The position numbers were made by a program, and so were the translations under genes. A stretch of 44,264 nt of DNA from Candidatus Dormiibacterota bacterium (GTDB lineage: Bacteria; Chloroflexota; Dormibacteria; Aeolococcales; Bog-877), in the NCBI GenBank assembly GCA_027306655.1, contig DAHUZL010000228.1, positions 1-44,264 of the forward strand, read 5' to 3'. Below the pieces are notes generated by a model. It was given only the letters and a program-made list of their open reading frames with translations. It had not been told where the DNA came from and did no database searches. The first letter of the stretch is position 1, and each line of letters starts with the position of its first letter. This document shows positions 9,233 through 17,840 of the stretch, piece by piece.

Positions 9233-9867
9233 GGCCCTGATGGTGGCACGGCCGGCGGCGCGGCCGCGAGCCCCCCGAGGATGGCGAGGATCGCGTCCAC
9301 CGCATGGTCGACCCGGTCATTCACCACCCGATGCACGTACCACCCCGCCTCGGCCAGCTCGCGGTCGGCGTCGCGGGCCCGGATCGCGAGCGCGGCCGGG
9401 CCCTCGGTGCCGCGCCCGGCCAGCCGGGCGGTCAGCGCCGCCCGCGACGGGGGCAGGAGGAAGATGAACTGGGCGTCGGGCTCGCGGGCGCGGAGCTGCG
9501 ACGCTCCCTGGACGTCGATCTTGCAGAGCACGTCCCCGCCCCGGGCGCGCATCGCCTCGACCCGCTCGCGGAGCGTCCCGTACCAGTCGGGGCCGTGGAC
9601 CTGGGCACACTCGAGGAAGGCCCCGGCCCGGCGCATCGCCTGGAAGGTGCCGGGGTCCACGAACGTGTAGTCCCGGTCCTGGAGCTCGCCCGGGCGGGGG
9701 AGGCGGGTGGTGACCGACACCGACTTGTGCAGCCAGGGGGCCCGGGCCCGCAGGGCGCGGATCACGGTGTCCTTGCCCACCCCGCTCGGCCCGGAGATCA
9801 CGATGAGACGGCCGCGTCTCTCCAGGAGAGCGGCGTCCGGCCCGTCCCCGCCGCCGGCCGCGCTCAC
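9229..9867 (-). CDS. gmk: Guanylate kinase
   Basis: Phosphorylates GMP to GDP with ATP. P-loop GPSGVGKDT near the N-terminus (Asp in place of the usual Ser/Thr after Lys), GMP-binding VTTRLPRPGE and DYTFVD, the ECAQVHGPDWYGT segment, and LCKIDVQGASQLR with FIFLLPPS. I placed the start at the GTG at 9867 because it overlaps the upstream stop as GTGA, the pattern seen at many junctions here; an ATG at 9900 would add 11 residues and overlap the pseudouridine synthase gene by 37 bp. 212 residues is normal. Lies in a run with rluD and coaBC, overlapped at both ends. Confidence 0.95.
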   Translation of the reverse strand: MSAAGGGDGPDAALLERRGRLIVISGPSGVGKDTVIRALRARAPWLHKSVSVTTRLPRPGELQDRDYTFVDPGTFQAMRRAGAFLECAQVHGPDWYGTLRERVEAMRARGGDVLCKIDVQGASQLRAREPDAQFIFLLPPSRAALTARLAGRGTEGPAALAIRARDADRELAEAGWYVHRVVNDRVDHAVDAILAILGGLAAAPPAVPPSGP

Positions 9868-10835
9868 GGGCAGGGACCGGCCGGGTCCGGCCCGGGCCAT
9901 CCCGCGCCGGGGAGGCCGCCCCGCTCGAAGAGGCTCCGGGCAAGGTCGGCGGGGAGCGGGCTGCGAAAGGCGAGGCGGTCCCCCCCCGGGTGGACCAGGC
10001 GGAGCTCGGCCGCGTGCAGCATTGGCCGGTCCAGGCTCCGCTCCGCCAGCGGGCCGTAGAGCGGGTCGCCCACCAGGGGCCGCCCGATGTAGGCGAGGTG
10101 GACCCGGAGCTGGTGGGTGCGGCCGGTGCGCAGCCGCAGCCGCAGCGCCGTGTGGCGGGGGAGGCGCCCGAGCACCTCGAAGTCGGTGGTGGCGTCGCGG
10201 CCGCCCGCCACCACCGCCATCCGCCCCGGGCGGCGCGGGTCCCGCCCGATCGGGGCCTCGATCCGGCCGCGCTCCTCGCGCACCGATCCGTGGACCAGGC
10301 CCCAGTACTCCCGCCCCAGGGAGCGGTCCCGGAGCTGGGCGGCGAGGTGGCGGTGGGCCGCCTCGGTGCGGGCCACCACCAGGAGCCCGCTCACCGTCCG
10401 GTCGAGCCGGTGGACGATGCCGGCCCGGTCGGCGCCGGCGAGGGTGGACCAGCCGCCTCCGAGCGCGCGCAGCCCGTCCGCCAGGGTGCCGCTGCGGCGG
10501 CCGGCGCCGGGGTGGACGGTGAGCCCGGCCGGCTTGTCCACGATCGCGAGCGCGGCGTCGACGTGGACCAGGTGGAGCGTCGGGGCGGGGGCGCCCGGGC
10601 CGCCGCCCACCGGCTCCCGCTCCACCCGGGACCAGCCGACGGCGTCGCCGGTCCGCACCGGGGACGCCGGCCGCAGCCGGACCGACCGGTTGACCGTGAC
10701 CGCCCCCGCCCGCACCAGCTCCGCCGCGGCGCCGCGACCGGTGGGGACGGAGCGGGCGAGCCAGCGGTCGAGCCGCCAGCCGTCGGCGTCGGCTGCGACG
10801 ACGGCGGTGGCCGGCCCCGCCGCGGGGTCAGCCAC
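9864..10835 (-). CDS. rluD: RluD-family 23S rRNA pseudouridine synthase
   Basis: Isomerises uridines in rRNA. A short N-terminal S4-type RNA-binding segment (WRLDRWLARSVPTGRGAAAELVRAGAVTVN, about residues 17-50) precedes the catalytic domain. That domain has VDKPAGLTVHPG and the catalytic Asp in HRLDRTVSGLLVVART, and later GRTHQLRVHLAYIGRPLVGDPLYG, which is characteristic of the RluA/RluC/RluD group. 323 residues, as expected. GTG start, overlapping the lspA stop by 8 nt; lspA followed by rluD is a common order in bacteria. Exact rRNA target (RluD versus RluC type) cannot be fixed from sequence. Confidence 0.93.
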   Translation of the reverse strand: MADPAAGPATAVVAADADGWRLDRWLARSVPTGRGAAAELVRAGAVTVNRSVRLRPASPVRTGDAVGWSRVEREPVGGGPGAPAPTLHLVHVDAALAIVDKPAGLTVHPGAGRRSGTLADGLRALGGGWSTLAGADRAGIVHRLDRTVSGLLVVARTEAAHRHLAAQLRDRSLGREYWGLVHGSVREERGRIEAPIGRDPRRPGRMAVVAGGRDATTDFEVLGRLPRHTALRLRLRTGRTHQLRVHLAYIGRPLVGDPLYGPLAERSLDRPMLHAAELRLVHPGGDRLAFRSPLPADLARSLFERGGLPGAGWPGPDPAGPCP

Positions 10836-11334
10836 CGGGGCCTCGGGACCCGGCGCCGAGGACCAGGCGGGCGATCAGGATCACGACCCCAACCGTGATG
10901 CCAGTGTCGGCCACGTTGAAGGTGGCGAAATCCCGGACCGCGATGAAGTCCACGACATAGCCCTGGACCACTCGGTCCACCGCGTTGGCCACCGCGCCGC
11001 CGAGCAGCATCCCCAGCGCCGCCTGGAGGAGCGCGCTCTCCCCCGCCAGCTGGCGCCAGTGGGTGGCGATGTAGGCGATCACCACCAGCGCCACCACCAC
11101 GAAGAGCCACTGCGCCTCCGGGAGGATCCCGAAGGCGGCGCCCCGGTTCTCGATCCGCTGGAGGGTGACCGGCGAGCCGGGCCAGACCGGGACGCCGAGG
11201 GAGAGGTCGTGGACGACCAGCAGCTTGGTGAGCCGGTCGAGGACCAGCACCACCGCCGCCGCCAGGGAGAGCCACGGCGGCCAGCCGCGGCGGTGGTTCG
11301 CCTCCGTCTCCCCCCCGGCCCGCGGTCCCCGCAC
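10828..11334 (-). CDS. lspA: Lipoprotein signal peptidase LspA
   Basis: Aspartyl protease that removes signal peptides from diacylated prolipoproteins in the cytoplasmic membrane. 168 residues with four predicted membrane helices. Conserved blocks are present: NRGAAFGIL, GGAVANAVDRVVQGYVVDFI (catalytic Asp in NAVDR) and FNVADTGITVG (second catalytic Asp). The GTG start leaves a basic 18-residue N-terminus before helix 1. Downstream rluD overlaps by 8 nt; traR/dksA lies 58 bp upstream. Confidence 0.96.
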   Translation of the reverse strand: MRGPRAGGETEANHRRGWPPWLSLAAAVVLVLDRLTKLLVVHDLSLGVPVWPGSPVTLQRIENRGAAFGILPEAQWLFVVVALVVIAYIATHWRQLAGESALLQAALGMLLGGAVANAVDRVVQGYVVDFIAVRDFATFNVADTGITVGVVILIARLVLGAGSRGPGG

Positions 11335-11392
11335 CGCGGGAGCGTCGACGCCGGCGGGAGCCGCGATCCGCCCCCCGTCCGACCGGCCTGGG

Positions 11393-11764
11393 TCAGCCGC
11401 GGCCCGCCTCCTGGCAGGGGACGCACCGGGTCGCGTGGGGGAGCGCCTGCAGCCGCTCGATGGCGATCTCGGTGCCGCAGCTGCGGCAGCGGCCGTACTC
11501 GCCGCGCGCCATCCGCCCGAGCGCGTCCTCGACCTGGTCGCGCATCTGCCGGAGCGTCTTCAGCAGCGCCTGGGCCCGCTCGTGCTCGGCCATGTCGCCG
11601 GCGTGCTCGGTCGGGTGCTCCGGGAAGGCCGCGTCGTGGCGGCCGTTGGGGCCGGAGCCGGCGAGGTCGCGCAGCTCCACTCCCAGGCGCTCACGCTCCG
11701 CCTCCAGCTCGGCACGGATCGTCGCCAGCTCGTCGCCACGGGTCGCCGCGCTCTCGGAGGGCAT
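11393..11764 (-). CDS. TraR/DksA-family zinc-finger protein
   Basis: A 123-residue protein with an N-terminal acidic coiled-coil region (about 10-85, including ATIRAELEAERERLGVELRDL and ALLKTLRQMRDQVEDAL) and a C-terminal four-Cys zinc finger, CRSCGTEI...TRCVPCQ. This is the DksA C4-type architecture. Such proteins enter the RNA polymerase secondary channel, or in short versions act otherwise. I cannot see a clear DxxDxA tip motif, so a DksA-like transcription role is not certain. ATG start. Its position just before lspA is common in high-GC Gram-positive-like genomes. Confidence 0.85.
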   Translation of the reverse strand: MPSESAATRGDELATIRAELEAERERLGVELRDLAGSGPNGRHDAAFPEHPTEHAGDMAEHERAQALLKTLRQMRDQVEDALGRMARGEYGRCRSCGTEIAIERLQALPHATRCVPCQEAGRG

Positions 11765-11827
11765 TCAGGGATCCTGAGGCCGGGGCGATCGGGCCGTCAG
11801 GCCGGCGGCCGCCCCGTGTGGGGTCCG

Positions 11828-11833
11828 ATTATG
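11828..11833 (-). promoter_or_regulatory. Possible -10 element upstream of traR/dksA
   Basis: Minus-strand CATAAT in the 104-bp gap between ileS and the traR/dksA gene, about 60 nt before its ATG. I see no convincing -35. A short hairpin (GGACGG / CCGTCC) lies directly upstream and could end ileS transcription. Confidence 0.3.
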
Positions 11834-11868
11834 GACGGTCGCCCCCGTCCGTGCGCGGCGCCGGCGGG

Positions 11869-14817
11869 TCACGGCGGGAGCGGGACGCTCGACGATGGCG
11901 CCTCGTCCTCCGGAGGCAGCCCGCCGGCGCCCACCGCCCGCAGCGTCACCCAGTAGGGATGGTCACCGAGCACGCCCTCGCTGACCGCGGGGCCGCCCAC
12001 CGGGCGCCGGTCGAGGCTGGTCCGGCGGACCCGCTCCGCATACACCTGGGCACGGATCGCGGGCAGCGCCCCGTCGACCGCCGCCGCCACCGGGTCCGCG
12101 GCGGCGTAGAGCACGTCGATCGGCTCCCCGGGACGGAGCCCCGCGATCCGGCGCAGGTCCTGGATCCGGCGGGTGAGGGTGCGCACCAGTCCCTCGTCGC
12201 GGAGCTCGGGCGTCAGGGTGAGGTCGAGCACGACCGTCGGCCGTCCGTCCTCCGGGAGCGGGGCGTGGTGGACCATGCGCACGTTGAGCTCCTCGGCGAG
12301 GATCGCCTCCAGCTCCGGCGCCAGCGGGGCGCCCGCCACCGTCGCCGCCTGCAGGGGCTGGCGGATCGGCACCTTGGCGGCCTCGCGCTGGGGTCGGGCC
12401 GCGTCCACCAGACGGCGCAGGTGGGCCATCCCCTCCAGCAGCGCGGGATCGGCGTGGGCGGGATCGTCGGCGGGATAGTCGGTGAGGTGGACCGAGCGGG
12501 GCAGGTCGGGCTGGCCGCCGGTGAGGTTGCGCCAGATCGTCTCGGTCATGAAGGGGACGAACGGCGCCAGCATCCGCGTCACCTGCAGGAGCGCCCGGTA
12601 GAGGGTGGCGCAGGCCACCCGCGCCGCCGGCTTGTTGCGATCGTCGCGGAACCGCGCCCGCGACCGCCGGACGTACCAGGTGCTGGTGTCGTCGAGGAGG
12701 GTGGCCAGCTGCCGGCAGGCCCCGTTGACGTCGTAGACGTCCATCCGCCGGCGCACCGCCTGGGCGGTCTCCCCCACCCGGGCCAAGAGCCAGCGGTCCA
12801 TCACCGTCGGCGGCGGTGCGTTCGGATCCGACCGGGCGGGGTCGAAGCCGCAGACCGCGGCGTAGGTGACCAGGAAGTTGTGCACGTTCCAGAGAATGAG
12901 CAGGAAGCGGTTGACCACCTCGTGGACGCGCTCCGGGGAGATCCGGTACTCCTGCCCGACCGAGACGGTGGTGTAGAACCACCAGCGCAGGGCATCGGCC
13001 CCGGACCGGTTGAGGATGACCACCGGATCGACGACGTTGCCCCAGGACTTCGACATCTTGCGCCCGGTGCGGTCGACCACGTGGCTGGGGCTGATCACGT
13101 GCCGGTAGGCGGGTTGGTCGAAGAGCAGGACCGACTCGGCGAGCAGGGTGTAGAACCACCCCCTCGTCTGGTCGATCCCCTCGCAGACGAAGTCGGCGGG
13201 GTGGCTGGCGGCGAACTGGTCCCGGTTCTCGAACGGATGATGGAGGCTGGCGAAGGGCATCGCCCCGCTGTCGTACCAGCCGTCGATCACCTCGGGGACG
13301 CGCCGCATGGTGGCGCCGCAGCCGCACGGCAGCGTGACCGTGTCAATGAAGGGCTTGTGGAGGTCCGCCCCCTCCTCCAGGCCGAGCTCCGCGCGGCTGC
13401 CGACGCAGCGCTCTGCCCCGCACCCCTCGCACACCCAGATCGGCAGCGGGGTGCCCCAGTAGCGGGTGCGGGAGAGGTTCCAGTCCTGGAGCGACTCCAG
13501 CCAGTTGCCCATCCGGCCGTCGCGGAGGTGGGGCGGCACCCAGGCGACGTCGGCGTTGGCCCCGACCAGGCGGTCGCGCACCTCGGTGGTGCGGATGAAC
13601 CACGAGCTGAGCGCGTAGTAGAGCAGGGGCGTGTCGCAGCGCCAGCAGAAGGGGTAGGGGTGGCGGATCTCCTCCGCCCGGTAGCAGAGCCCGCGGGCGG
13701 TGAGGTCCTCGATGATGCGCGGGTCGGCCTCCTTGACGAACATCCCCGAGACCAGCGCGACCTCGGGCAGGAAGCGCCCGTCGAGGCCGACGGTGTGGCG
13801 CACCGCGATTCCCTCCCGCTGGCAGAGCAGGAGGTCGTCCTCGCCGTAGGCCCCAGCGACGTGGACGATCCCGGTCCCCTCCCCGGTGGTGACGAAGGCC
13901 GCCGGCACCACCCGGAAGGCGCCCTCCGGCGGGGCCGCCCCGGGGTACGGCGGCTGATAGCGCAGTCCCACCAGCTCCTCGCCCCGGCACTCGGCCACCA
14001 CGTCGTAGGGGCCGGTGAGAGCGGCCAGGCGGTCGCGGGCGAGGACCAGCTCCTCGTCAGCCTGCCGCACCCGGCTGTAGACGATGTCCGGCCCCACCGC
14101 GAGGGCGACGTTGCCGGGCAGCGTCCATGGCGTCGTGGTCCAGGCGAGCAGGCTGGTGGCGGGCTCGTCCCGGAGCCGGAACCGGACCGTCACCGCGGGG
14201 TCGCGGACGTTCTCGTGGTAGCCCTGGTTCAGCTCGTGGCTGGAGAGCGAGGTCTGGCAGCGGGGACAGTAGGGGGTGACCCGGAAGCCCTGGGTGAGCC
14301 AGCCGCGGTCGTGGATCTGGCGCAGGCTCCACCACACCGACTCGATGTAGTCGGGGCTGTCGGTCCGGTAGGGGCGGCTCATGTCGAGCCAGTAGCCGAT
14401 CCGCCGGGTCAGCTCCTCCCATTCGGCGATGTAGCGGCCCACCGATTCCCGGCAGAGGGCGTTGAAGCGGTCCACCCCGTACGCCTCGATGTCGGACTTG
14501 CGGGTGAAGCCGAGCTGGCGCTCGACCTCCAGCTCGACCGGCAGCCCGTGGGTGTCCCAGCCGGCGCGCCGGTCCACCCGCCGCCCCCGCATGTGCTGGT
14601 AGCGCAGGACGCAGTCCTTGAAGACGCGGGCGAGCACGTGGTGGACCCCGGGCAGCCCGTTGGCGGTGGGCGGGCCTTCGTAGAACGAGAACGGGGGCGC
14701 ATCCCGGCGCGCGCGCACGCCCTCCTCGAAGATGGCCTGGTCCCTCCAGAAGGCCAGCACCTCGGCCTCCAGGCTGGGAATGTCGAAGAGGGGGGTGACG
14801 GTGGCGAAGACGCTCAT
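11869..14817 (-). CDS. ileS: Isoleucyl-tRNA synthetase, type 2 with GVHH signature
   Basis: Charges tRNA-Ile. I chose the ATG at 14817 because AGGAG sits 5 nt upstream and the protein then begins MSVFATVTPLFDIPS, giving 982 residues. The N-terminal signature YEGPPTANGLPGVHHVLAR is that of the eukaryote-like type 2 IleRS rather than the type 1 enzyme (GPPYANG...HIGH). The usual HxGH reads G57-V-H-H60, the swapped GxHH form. KMSKS is intact at 587-591. Editing (CP1) domain motifs WTTTPWTLPGNVALAVG and the GYWLDMS region are visible, as are Cys pairs (CEGCGAERC, LPCGCG). Type 2 enzymes are naturally less sensitive to mupirocin. No T-box motif upstream; ftsZ is the preceding gene. Confidence 0.96.
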   Translation of the reverse strand: MSVFATVTPLFDIPSLEAEVLAFWRDQAIFEEGVRARRDAPPFSFYEGPPTANGLPGVHHVLARVFKDCVLRYQHMRGRRVDRRAGWDTHGLPVELEVERQLGFTRKSDIEAYGVDRFNALCRESVGRYIAEWEELTRRIGYWLDMSRPYRTDSPDYIESVWWSLRQIHDRGWLTQGFRVTPYCPRCQTSLSSHELNQGYHENVRDPAVTVRFRLRDEPATSLLAWTTTPWTLPGNVALAVGPDIVYSRVRQADEELVLARDRLAALTGPYDVVAECRGEELVGLRYQPPYPGAAPPEGAFRVVPAAFVTTGEGTGIVHVAGAYGEDDLLLCQREGIAVRHTVGLDGRFLPEVALVSGMFVKEADPRIIEDLTARGLCYRAEEIRHPYPFCWRCDTPLLYYALSSWFIRTTEVRDRLVGANADVAWVPPHLRDGRMGNWLESLQDWNLSRTRYWGTPLPIWVCEGCGAERCVGSRAELGLEEGADLHKPFIDTVTLPCGCGATMRRVPEVIDGWYDSGAMPFASLHHPFENRDQFAASHPADFVCEGIDQTRGWFYTLLAESVLLFDQPAYRHVISPSHVVDRTGRKMSKSWGNVVDPVVILNRSGADALRWWFYTTVSVGQEYRISPERVHEVVNRFLLILWNVHNFLVTYAAVCGFDPARSDPNAPPPTVMDRWLLARVGETAQAVRRRMDVYDVNGACRQLATLLDDTSTWYVRRSRARFRDDRNKPAARVACATLYRALLQVTRMLAPFVPFMTETIWRNLTGGQPDLPRSVHLTDYPADDPAHADPALLEGMAHLRRLVDAARPQREAAKVPIRQPLQAATVAGAPLAPELEAILAEELNVRMVHHAPLPEDGRPTVVLDLTLTPELRDEGLVRTLTRRIQDLRRIAGLRPGEPIDVLYAAADPVAAAVDGALPAIRAQVYAERVRRTSLDRRPVGGPAVSEGVLGDHPYWVTLRAVGAGGLPPEDEAPSSSVPLPP

Positions 14818-14944
14818 CAGCTCCTGGGGTGCCCCGCGTGGCGCGCGCCACGGCCTGCGCCGGGCGGCCCGCACCCATGACCCTCCGCGCACGCGTGCGG
14901 CCCGGCGGGTGTCGGATGCGGCGGGGCGTTTCCCTCCCCCAGCG

Positions 14945-14978
14945 GCGACGGGTCGGGGCGCGACCGGCGACCCGTCGC
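14945..14978. terminator. Hairpin between ftsZ and ileS
   Basis: An 11-bp perfect inverted repeat (gcgacgggtcg / cgacccgtcgc) with a 12-nt loop, about 95 bp after the ftsZ stop and 130 bp before ileS. No U-run follows. It could end most ftsZ transcripts, act as a pause site, or stabilise the ftsZ mRNA 3' end. Confidence 0.45.
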
Positions 14979-15072
14979 GCCGAGCGTAGCATGACCGGCC
15001 CCCTATCGATCCCCCCGCCGCGCACCGGCGCCGGGGGCGGGGGCCGGAGCCGGTGTCAGGCCCCGTCCCGGG

Positions 15073-16179
15073 TCAGCGGCGCTCGCGCAGGAACGCGGGG
15101 ATGTCGAGCTCGTCGAAGGGGCTGGCCTCGGCCGGGGCGGGGTCGCGGCGCCCGCCGGGGGGCGGCTCGATCAGCTCCTGGGGACGGGTCTGGCGGAAGC
15201 GCTCGGCGTTGGTCGGCCCTGAGCCGGCGAAGCCGGTGGCCACGACGGTGATCTTGACGTCGCCGCCCATGTGGTCGTCGAGGACGGTGCCCCAGATGAT
15301 GTTGGCGTTGGCGTCGGCGCTGGAGCGCACCAGCTCGCAGGCCTCGTTGACCTCGTGGAGGGTGAGGTCGGGCCCGGCGGTGATGTTGACCAGGATCCCC
15401 TGGGCGCCGGCGATGGTGGTCTCCAGCAGGGTGGAGGCGACCGCGTCCCGGGCCGCGTCGACGGAGCGGTTGTCGCCACTGCCGTAGCCGATCCCCATCA
15501 GCGCCGCGCCCTGACCCTGCATGATCGCCTTGACGTCGGCGAAGTCGAGGTTGATCAGCCCCGGGAAGACGATCAGGTCGCTGATCCCCTGGACCCCCTG
15601 GCGGAGGACGTCGTCGGCCTTGCGGAACGCATCCACCATCGTCGTCTTGCGGTCGGTGACCGCGATCAGCCGCTCGTTGGGGATGGTGATGAGGGTGTCC
15701 ACCCGGCCCGCCATCGCGTCCAGCCCGCGGTCGGCGGTCGCCATCCGCTTGCGGCCCTCGAAGGGGAACGGCTTGGTGACCACCCCGATGGTCAGGGCGC
15801 CGCTGGAGCGGGCGATCTCGGCGACGACGGGGGCGGCCCCGGTGCCGGTTCCGCCGCCCATCCCGGCGGTGACAAAGACCATGTCGACGTCGTGGACGAG
15901 CCGGCTCAGCTCGTCGCGGGACTCCTCGGCGGCCGCCTCCCCGACATCGGGGTCGCCGCCGCAGCCGAGGCCGCGCGTGACCTTGCGCCCGATGTGGACC
16001 TTGGTGGGTGCCTCGGCGGCGTCGAGGGCCTGCTTGTCGGTGTTGATGGCGATGAAGTCCACCCCCCGGAGCTTGGCCTTGATCATGCGGTTGACGGCGT
16101 TGCTGCCGCCGCCCCCGACGCCCACGACCTTGATCCGGGCGTTCCCGGCGATGGTGCGATCGAGCTCGTCCTGCGGCAT
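15073..16179 (-). CDS. ftsZ: Cell division GTPase FtsZ
   Basis: Tubulin-like GTPase that forms the Z ring. 368 residues from the ATG at 16179 (GAGGAG six nt upstream; a TTG directly before it is less likely). Visible: [15 protein letters not shown], the tubulin signature GGGTGTG at about 108-114, [36 protein letters not shown], and the T7 loop [11 protein letters not shown]. The C-terminal core-binding peptide [10 protein letters not shown] is conserved, so it should bind FtsA. Follows ftsA by 90 bp. sepF, yggT and divIVA, which often follow ftsZ in high-GC monoderms, are missing; ileS comes next. Confidence 0.98.
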   Translation of the reverse strand: MPQDELDRTIAGNARIKVVGVGGGGSNAVNRMIKAKLRGVDFIAINTDKQALDAAEAPTKVHIGRKVTRGLGCGGDPDVGEAAAEESRDELSRLVHDVDMVFVTAGMGGGTGTGAAPVVAEIARSSGALTIGVVTKPFPFEGRKRMATADRGLDAMAGRVDTLITIPNERLIAVTDRKTTMVDAFRKADDVLRQGVQGISDLIVFPGLINLDFADVKAIMQGQGAALMGIGYGSGDNRSVDAARDAVASTLLETTIAGAQGILVNITAGPDLTLHEVNEACELVRSSADANANIIWGTVLDDHMGGDVKITVVATGFAGSGPTNAERFRQTRPQELIEPPPGGRRDPAPAEASPFDELDIPAFLRERR

Positions 16180-16269
16180 CAACGTCTCCTCGACGGGGGG
16201 GTGGGCCCGGCTCGGGTCGGGCGCGGCGGAGGGGGCGACCGGCGCCGCCGGCGGGCGGCCGGGGCGGGA

Positions 16270-17484
16270 TCAGAAGCGGTCATGGAACCAGCGGGTGACC
16301 CGGCCGGCGCTGGGCGCGCTGCGCCGGTTGTGACGCTCGCGGCGCCGGTCCTGGCGCGATCCCCAGTGGATCAGCCCGGCGGCGACCGCGTGGCGGGGAT
16401 GGCCGAGCTGCGCGTCCAGGCCGAGCAGCCCCTCGGGAACCGCCACCCGGACCGGCACCTCGAGGAGCCGGTGGACCACCGACGGGAGCCCGTCGAGACA
16501 GGCGCCGCCGCCGGTGAGGACCACTCGCGCCAGCGGTCCCGGCGCCGCCGCCCGTGCCAGCTCGGCCCCAATGAGGCGGGTGATCTCGCGCACCCGCGGC
16601 TCGATGATCTCGGCCAGCAGCCGCCGGGGCACCTCGTGGGGGCCGAGCACCCCCGGCCCGGCCAGGGTGACGAGCTCGGTCCCGCGCCCGCTGAGCGGGT
16701 CGGAGGTGCCGTGACGGCACTTGAGCATCTCGGCCTGGTCCCACTCGCAGCGCAACCCCACGGCCAGGTCCTGCGAGACGTGGCGCCCGCCCACCGGCAG
16801 GACCGCCGTGTGGACGACCGCGCCGCCGGCGAGGACCACGACGGTGGTCGTCGCCGCCCCGCAGTCGACCACCGCGACCGGGCGCTCCATCTCCACGTCG
16901 CGGAGCACCCCCTCGGCCGCCGCCAGCCCGCCGGCGACGACATCCTCCACCGCCAACCCGGCCGCGTGCACGGCGTCCACCAGGGCCGAGGTGGCGGCGG
17001 TCGCCGCCGTCACCAGGTGGGCGGCGAGGTCGAGGCGCTCGCCGCTGCGGCCGACCGGGTCCCGGACCGGGTCGGCGCCGTCCACCGCATAGCCGATCGG
17101 GACCAGGTGGAGCGGCTCGCGCCCCTCCCCGACCGGGACCGCCCGGGCCTGGTCGAGCGCCCGGTGGACGTCGCCCGGTCCGACCCGACCATCGCGCCCC
17201 AGCACGCGCACCGCAGCGTGGCGGACCTCGCCGCCGAGGTGGGGCCCGCCCAGCCCGACCACCACGGCATCGATCTCGACCCCGGAGACCCGCTCGGCAC
17301 CGTCCACCGCCTGGACCACCGCCTGGGTGGCCGCGGCGGGGTCGGTCACCATGCCCCGGGCGACCCCAGAGGAGGGCGCCTCCCCCACTCCCAGCACTCG
17401 GATGCGGTCAGGCGCGACCTCGGCGACCGCGCAGCGGACAGCCTGCGACCCGAGGTCCAGCCCGACCACGTGGCGGGGGCTCAC
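16270..17484 (-). CDS. ftsA: Cell division protein FtsA
   Basis: Actin-like ATPase that anchors FtsZ to the membrane. I place the start at the GTG at 17484: the protein then begins MSPRHVVGLDLGS, matching the short FtsA N-terminus, and the start overlaps the stop of a small upstream ORF as GTGA. A GTG at 17502 would add six residues. Phosphate-binding blocks VVGLDLGS and VAVVDCGAATTTVVV, the LTGGGACLDGLPSV adenosine motif and the 1C-type subdomain are present. The C-terminus VTRWFHDRF is a short amphipathic helix, the expected membrane-targeting sequence. 404 residues. Key anchor here, since sepF is not next to ftsZ. Confidence 0.94.
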   Translation of the reverse strand: MSPRHVVGLDLGSQAVRCAVAEVAPDRIRVLGVGEAPSSGVARGMVTDPAAATQAVVQAVDGAERVSGVEIDAVVVGLGGPHLGGEVRHAAVRVLGRDGRVGPGDVHRALDQARAVPVGEGREPLHLVPIGYAVDGADPVRDPVGRSGERLDLAAHLVTAATAATSALVDAVHAAGLAVEDVVAGGLAAAEGVLRDVEMERPVAVVDCGAATTTVVVLAGGAVVHTAVLPVGGRHVSQDLAVGLRCEWDQAEMLKCRHGTSDPLSGRGTELVTLAGPGVLGPHEVPRRLLAEIIEPRVREITRLIGAELARAAAPGPLARVVLTGGGACLDGLPSVVHRLLEVPVRVAVPEGLLGLDAQLGHPRHAVAAGLIHWGSRQDRRRERHNRRSAPSAGRVTRWFHDRF

Positions 17485-17630
17485 GGGCCGGGGCGCCCCC
17501 ACGACGGGCGCCCGGCGCGGGGGCCGGAGCGGGTGGGATCGCGACCGATCAGGGCGGCATCCTCAGCGAAGGCGGCGGGTGCGACGTGGGGCGTGACAGC
17601 GACCAGGACGGGATGGTCTCGGGCGCGCAT
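17481..17630 (-). CDS. Possible 49-residue protein translationally coupled to ftsA
   Basis: ATG at 17628-17630, preceded by AGGGGGTC, opens a 49-codon frame (start MRARDHPVLVAVTPHVAPAA, end GRPSWGRPGP). Its TGA overlaps an ftsA GTG as GTGA, the junction type used throughout this window. It lies in the 5' leader of ftsA, downstream of a good promoter. No similarity recognised, no membrane segment. It may be a real small protein, a leader whose translation delivers ribosomes to ftsA, or chance. Conservation in relatives would decide. Confidence 0.4.
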   Translation of the reverse strand: MRARDHPVLVAVTPHVAPAAFAEDAALIGRDPTRSGPRAGRPSWGRPGP

Positions 17631-17688
17631 GACCCCCTAGCGCCCGGGTCGTCGGGCTCGCGCGGGGCGGGGCTCGGCGGCCGCCGTC

Positions 17689-17717
17689 AGTGTAGCCGGT
17701 CGGCCTCGCTCGGGCAA
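17689..17717 (-). promoter_or_regulatory. Putative ftsA-ftsZ promoter
   Basis: Minus strand TTGCCC (17712-17717), a 17-bp spacer, then TACACT (17689-17694). It lies in the 350-bp region between ftsQ and ftsA and has the same -10 hexamer and spacer as the mraZ promoter. It predicts a leader of about 50 nt before the small ORF and about 200 nt before ftsA. This would give ftsA and ftsZ expression independent of the upstream dcw genes. Confidence 0.6.
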
Positions 17718-17840
17718 GCGTCTCGGGCACCGCCGGCCACCGGATGTTGTGGGCGCACGTCAACGGGGGCCCACTCCCTTGGGGTCGGCGGGCGAGGGGC
17801 CAGACCGCCCGGGGGCGGCCCCGGGGCGGGGCGGCCGCGG

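Noticed and set aside
10117-14880. A 4.7-kb open frame on the plus strand opposite rluD, lspA, traR and ileS
   Set aside because: It is antisense to four well-identified genes. Long antisense frames are expected where codon third positions are nearly all G or C; the protein is low-complexity His/Gly/Arg/Pro sequence.
14818-15072. A T-box riboswitch in front of ileS
   Set aside because: I looked for the AGGGTGGNACCGCG core on the minus strand and found none; only an 11-bp hairpin is present.
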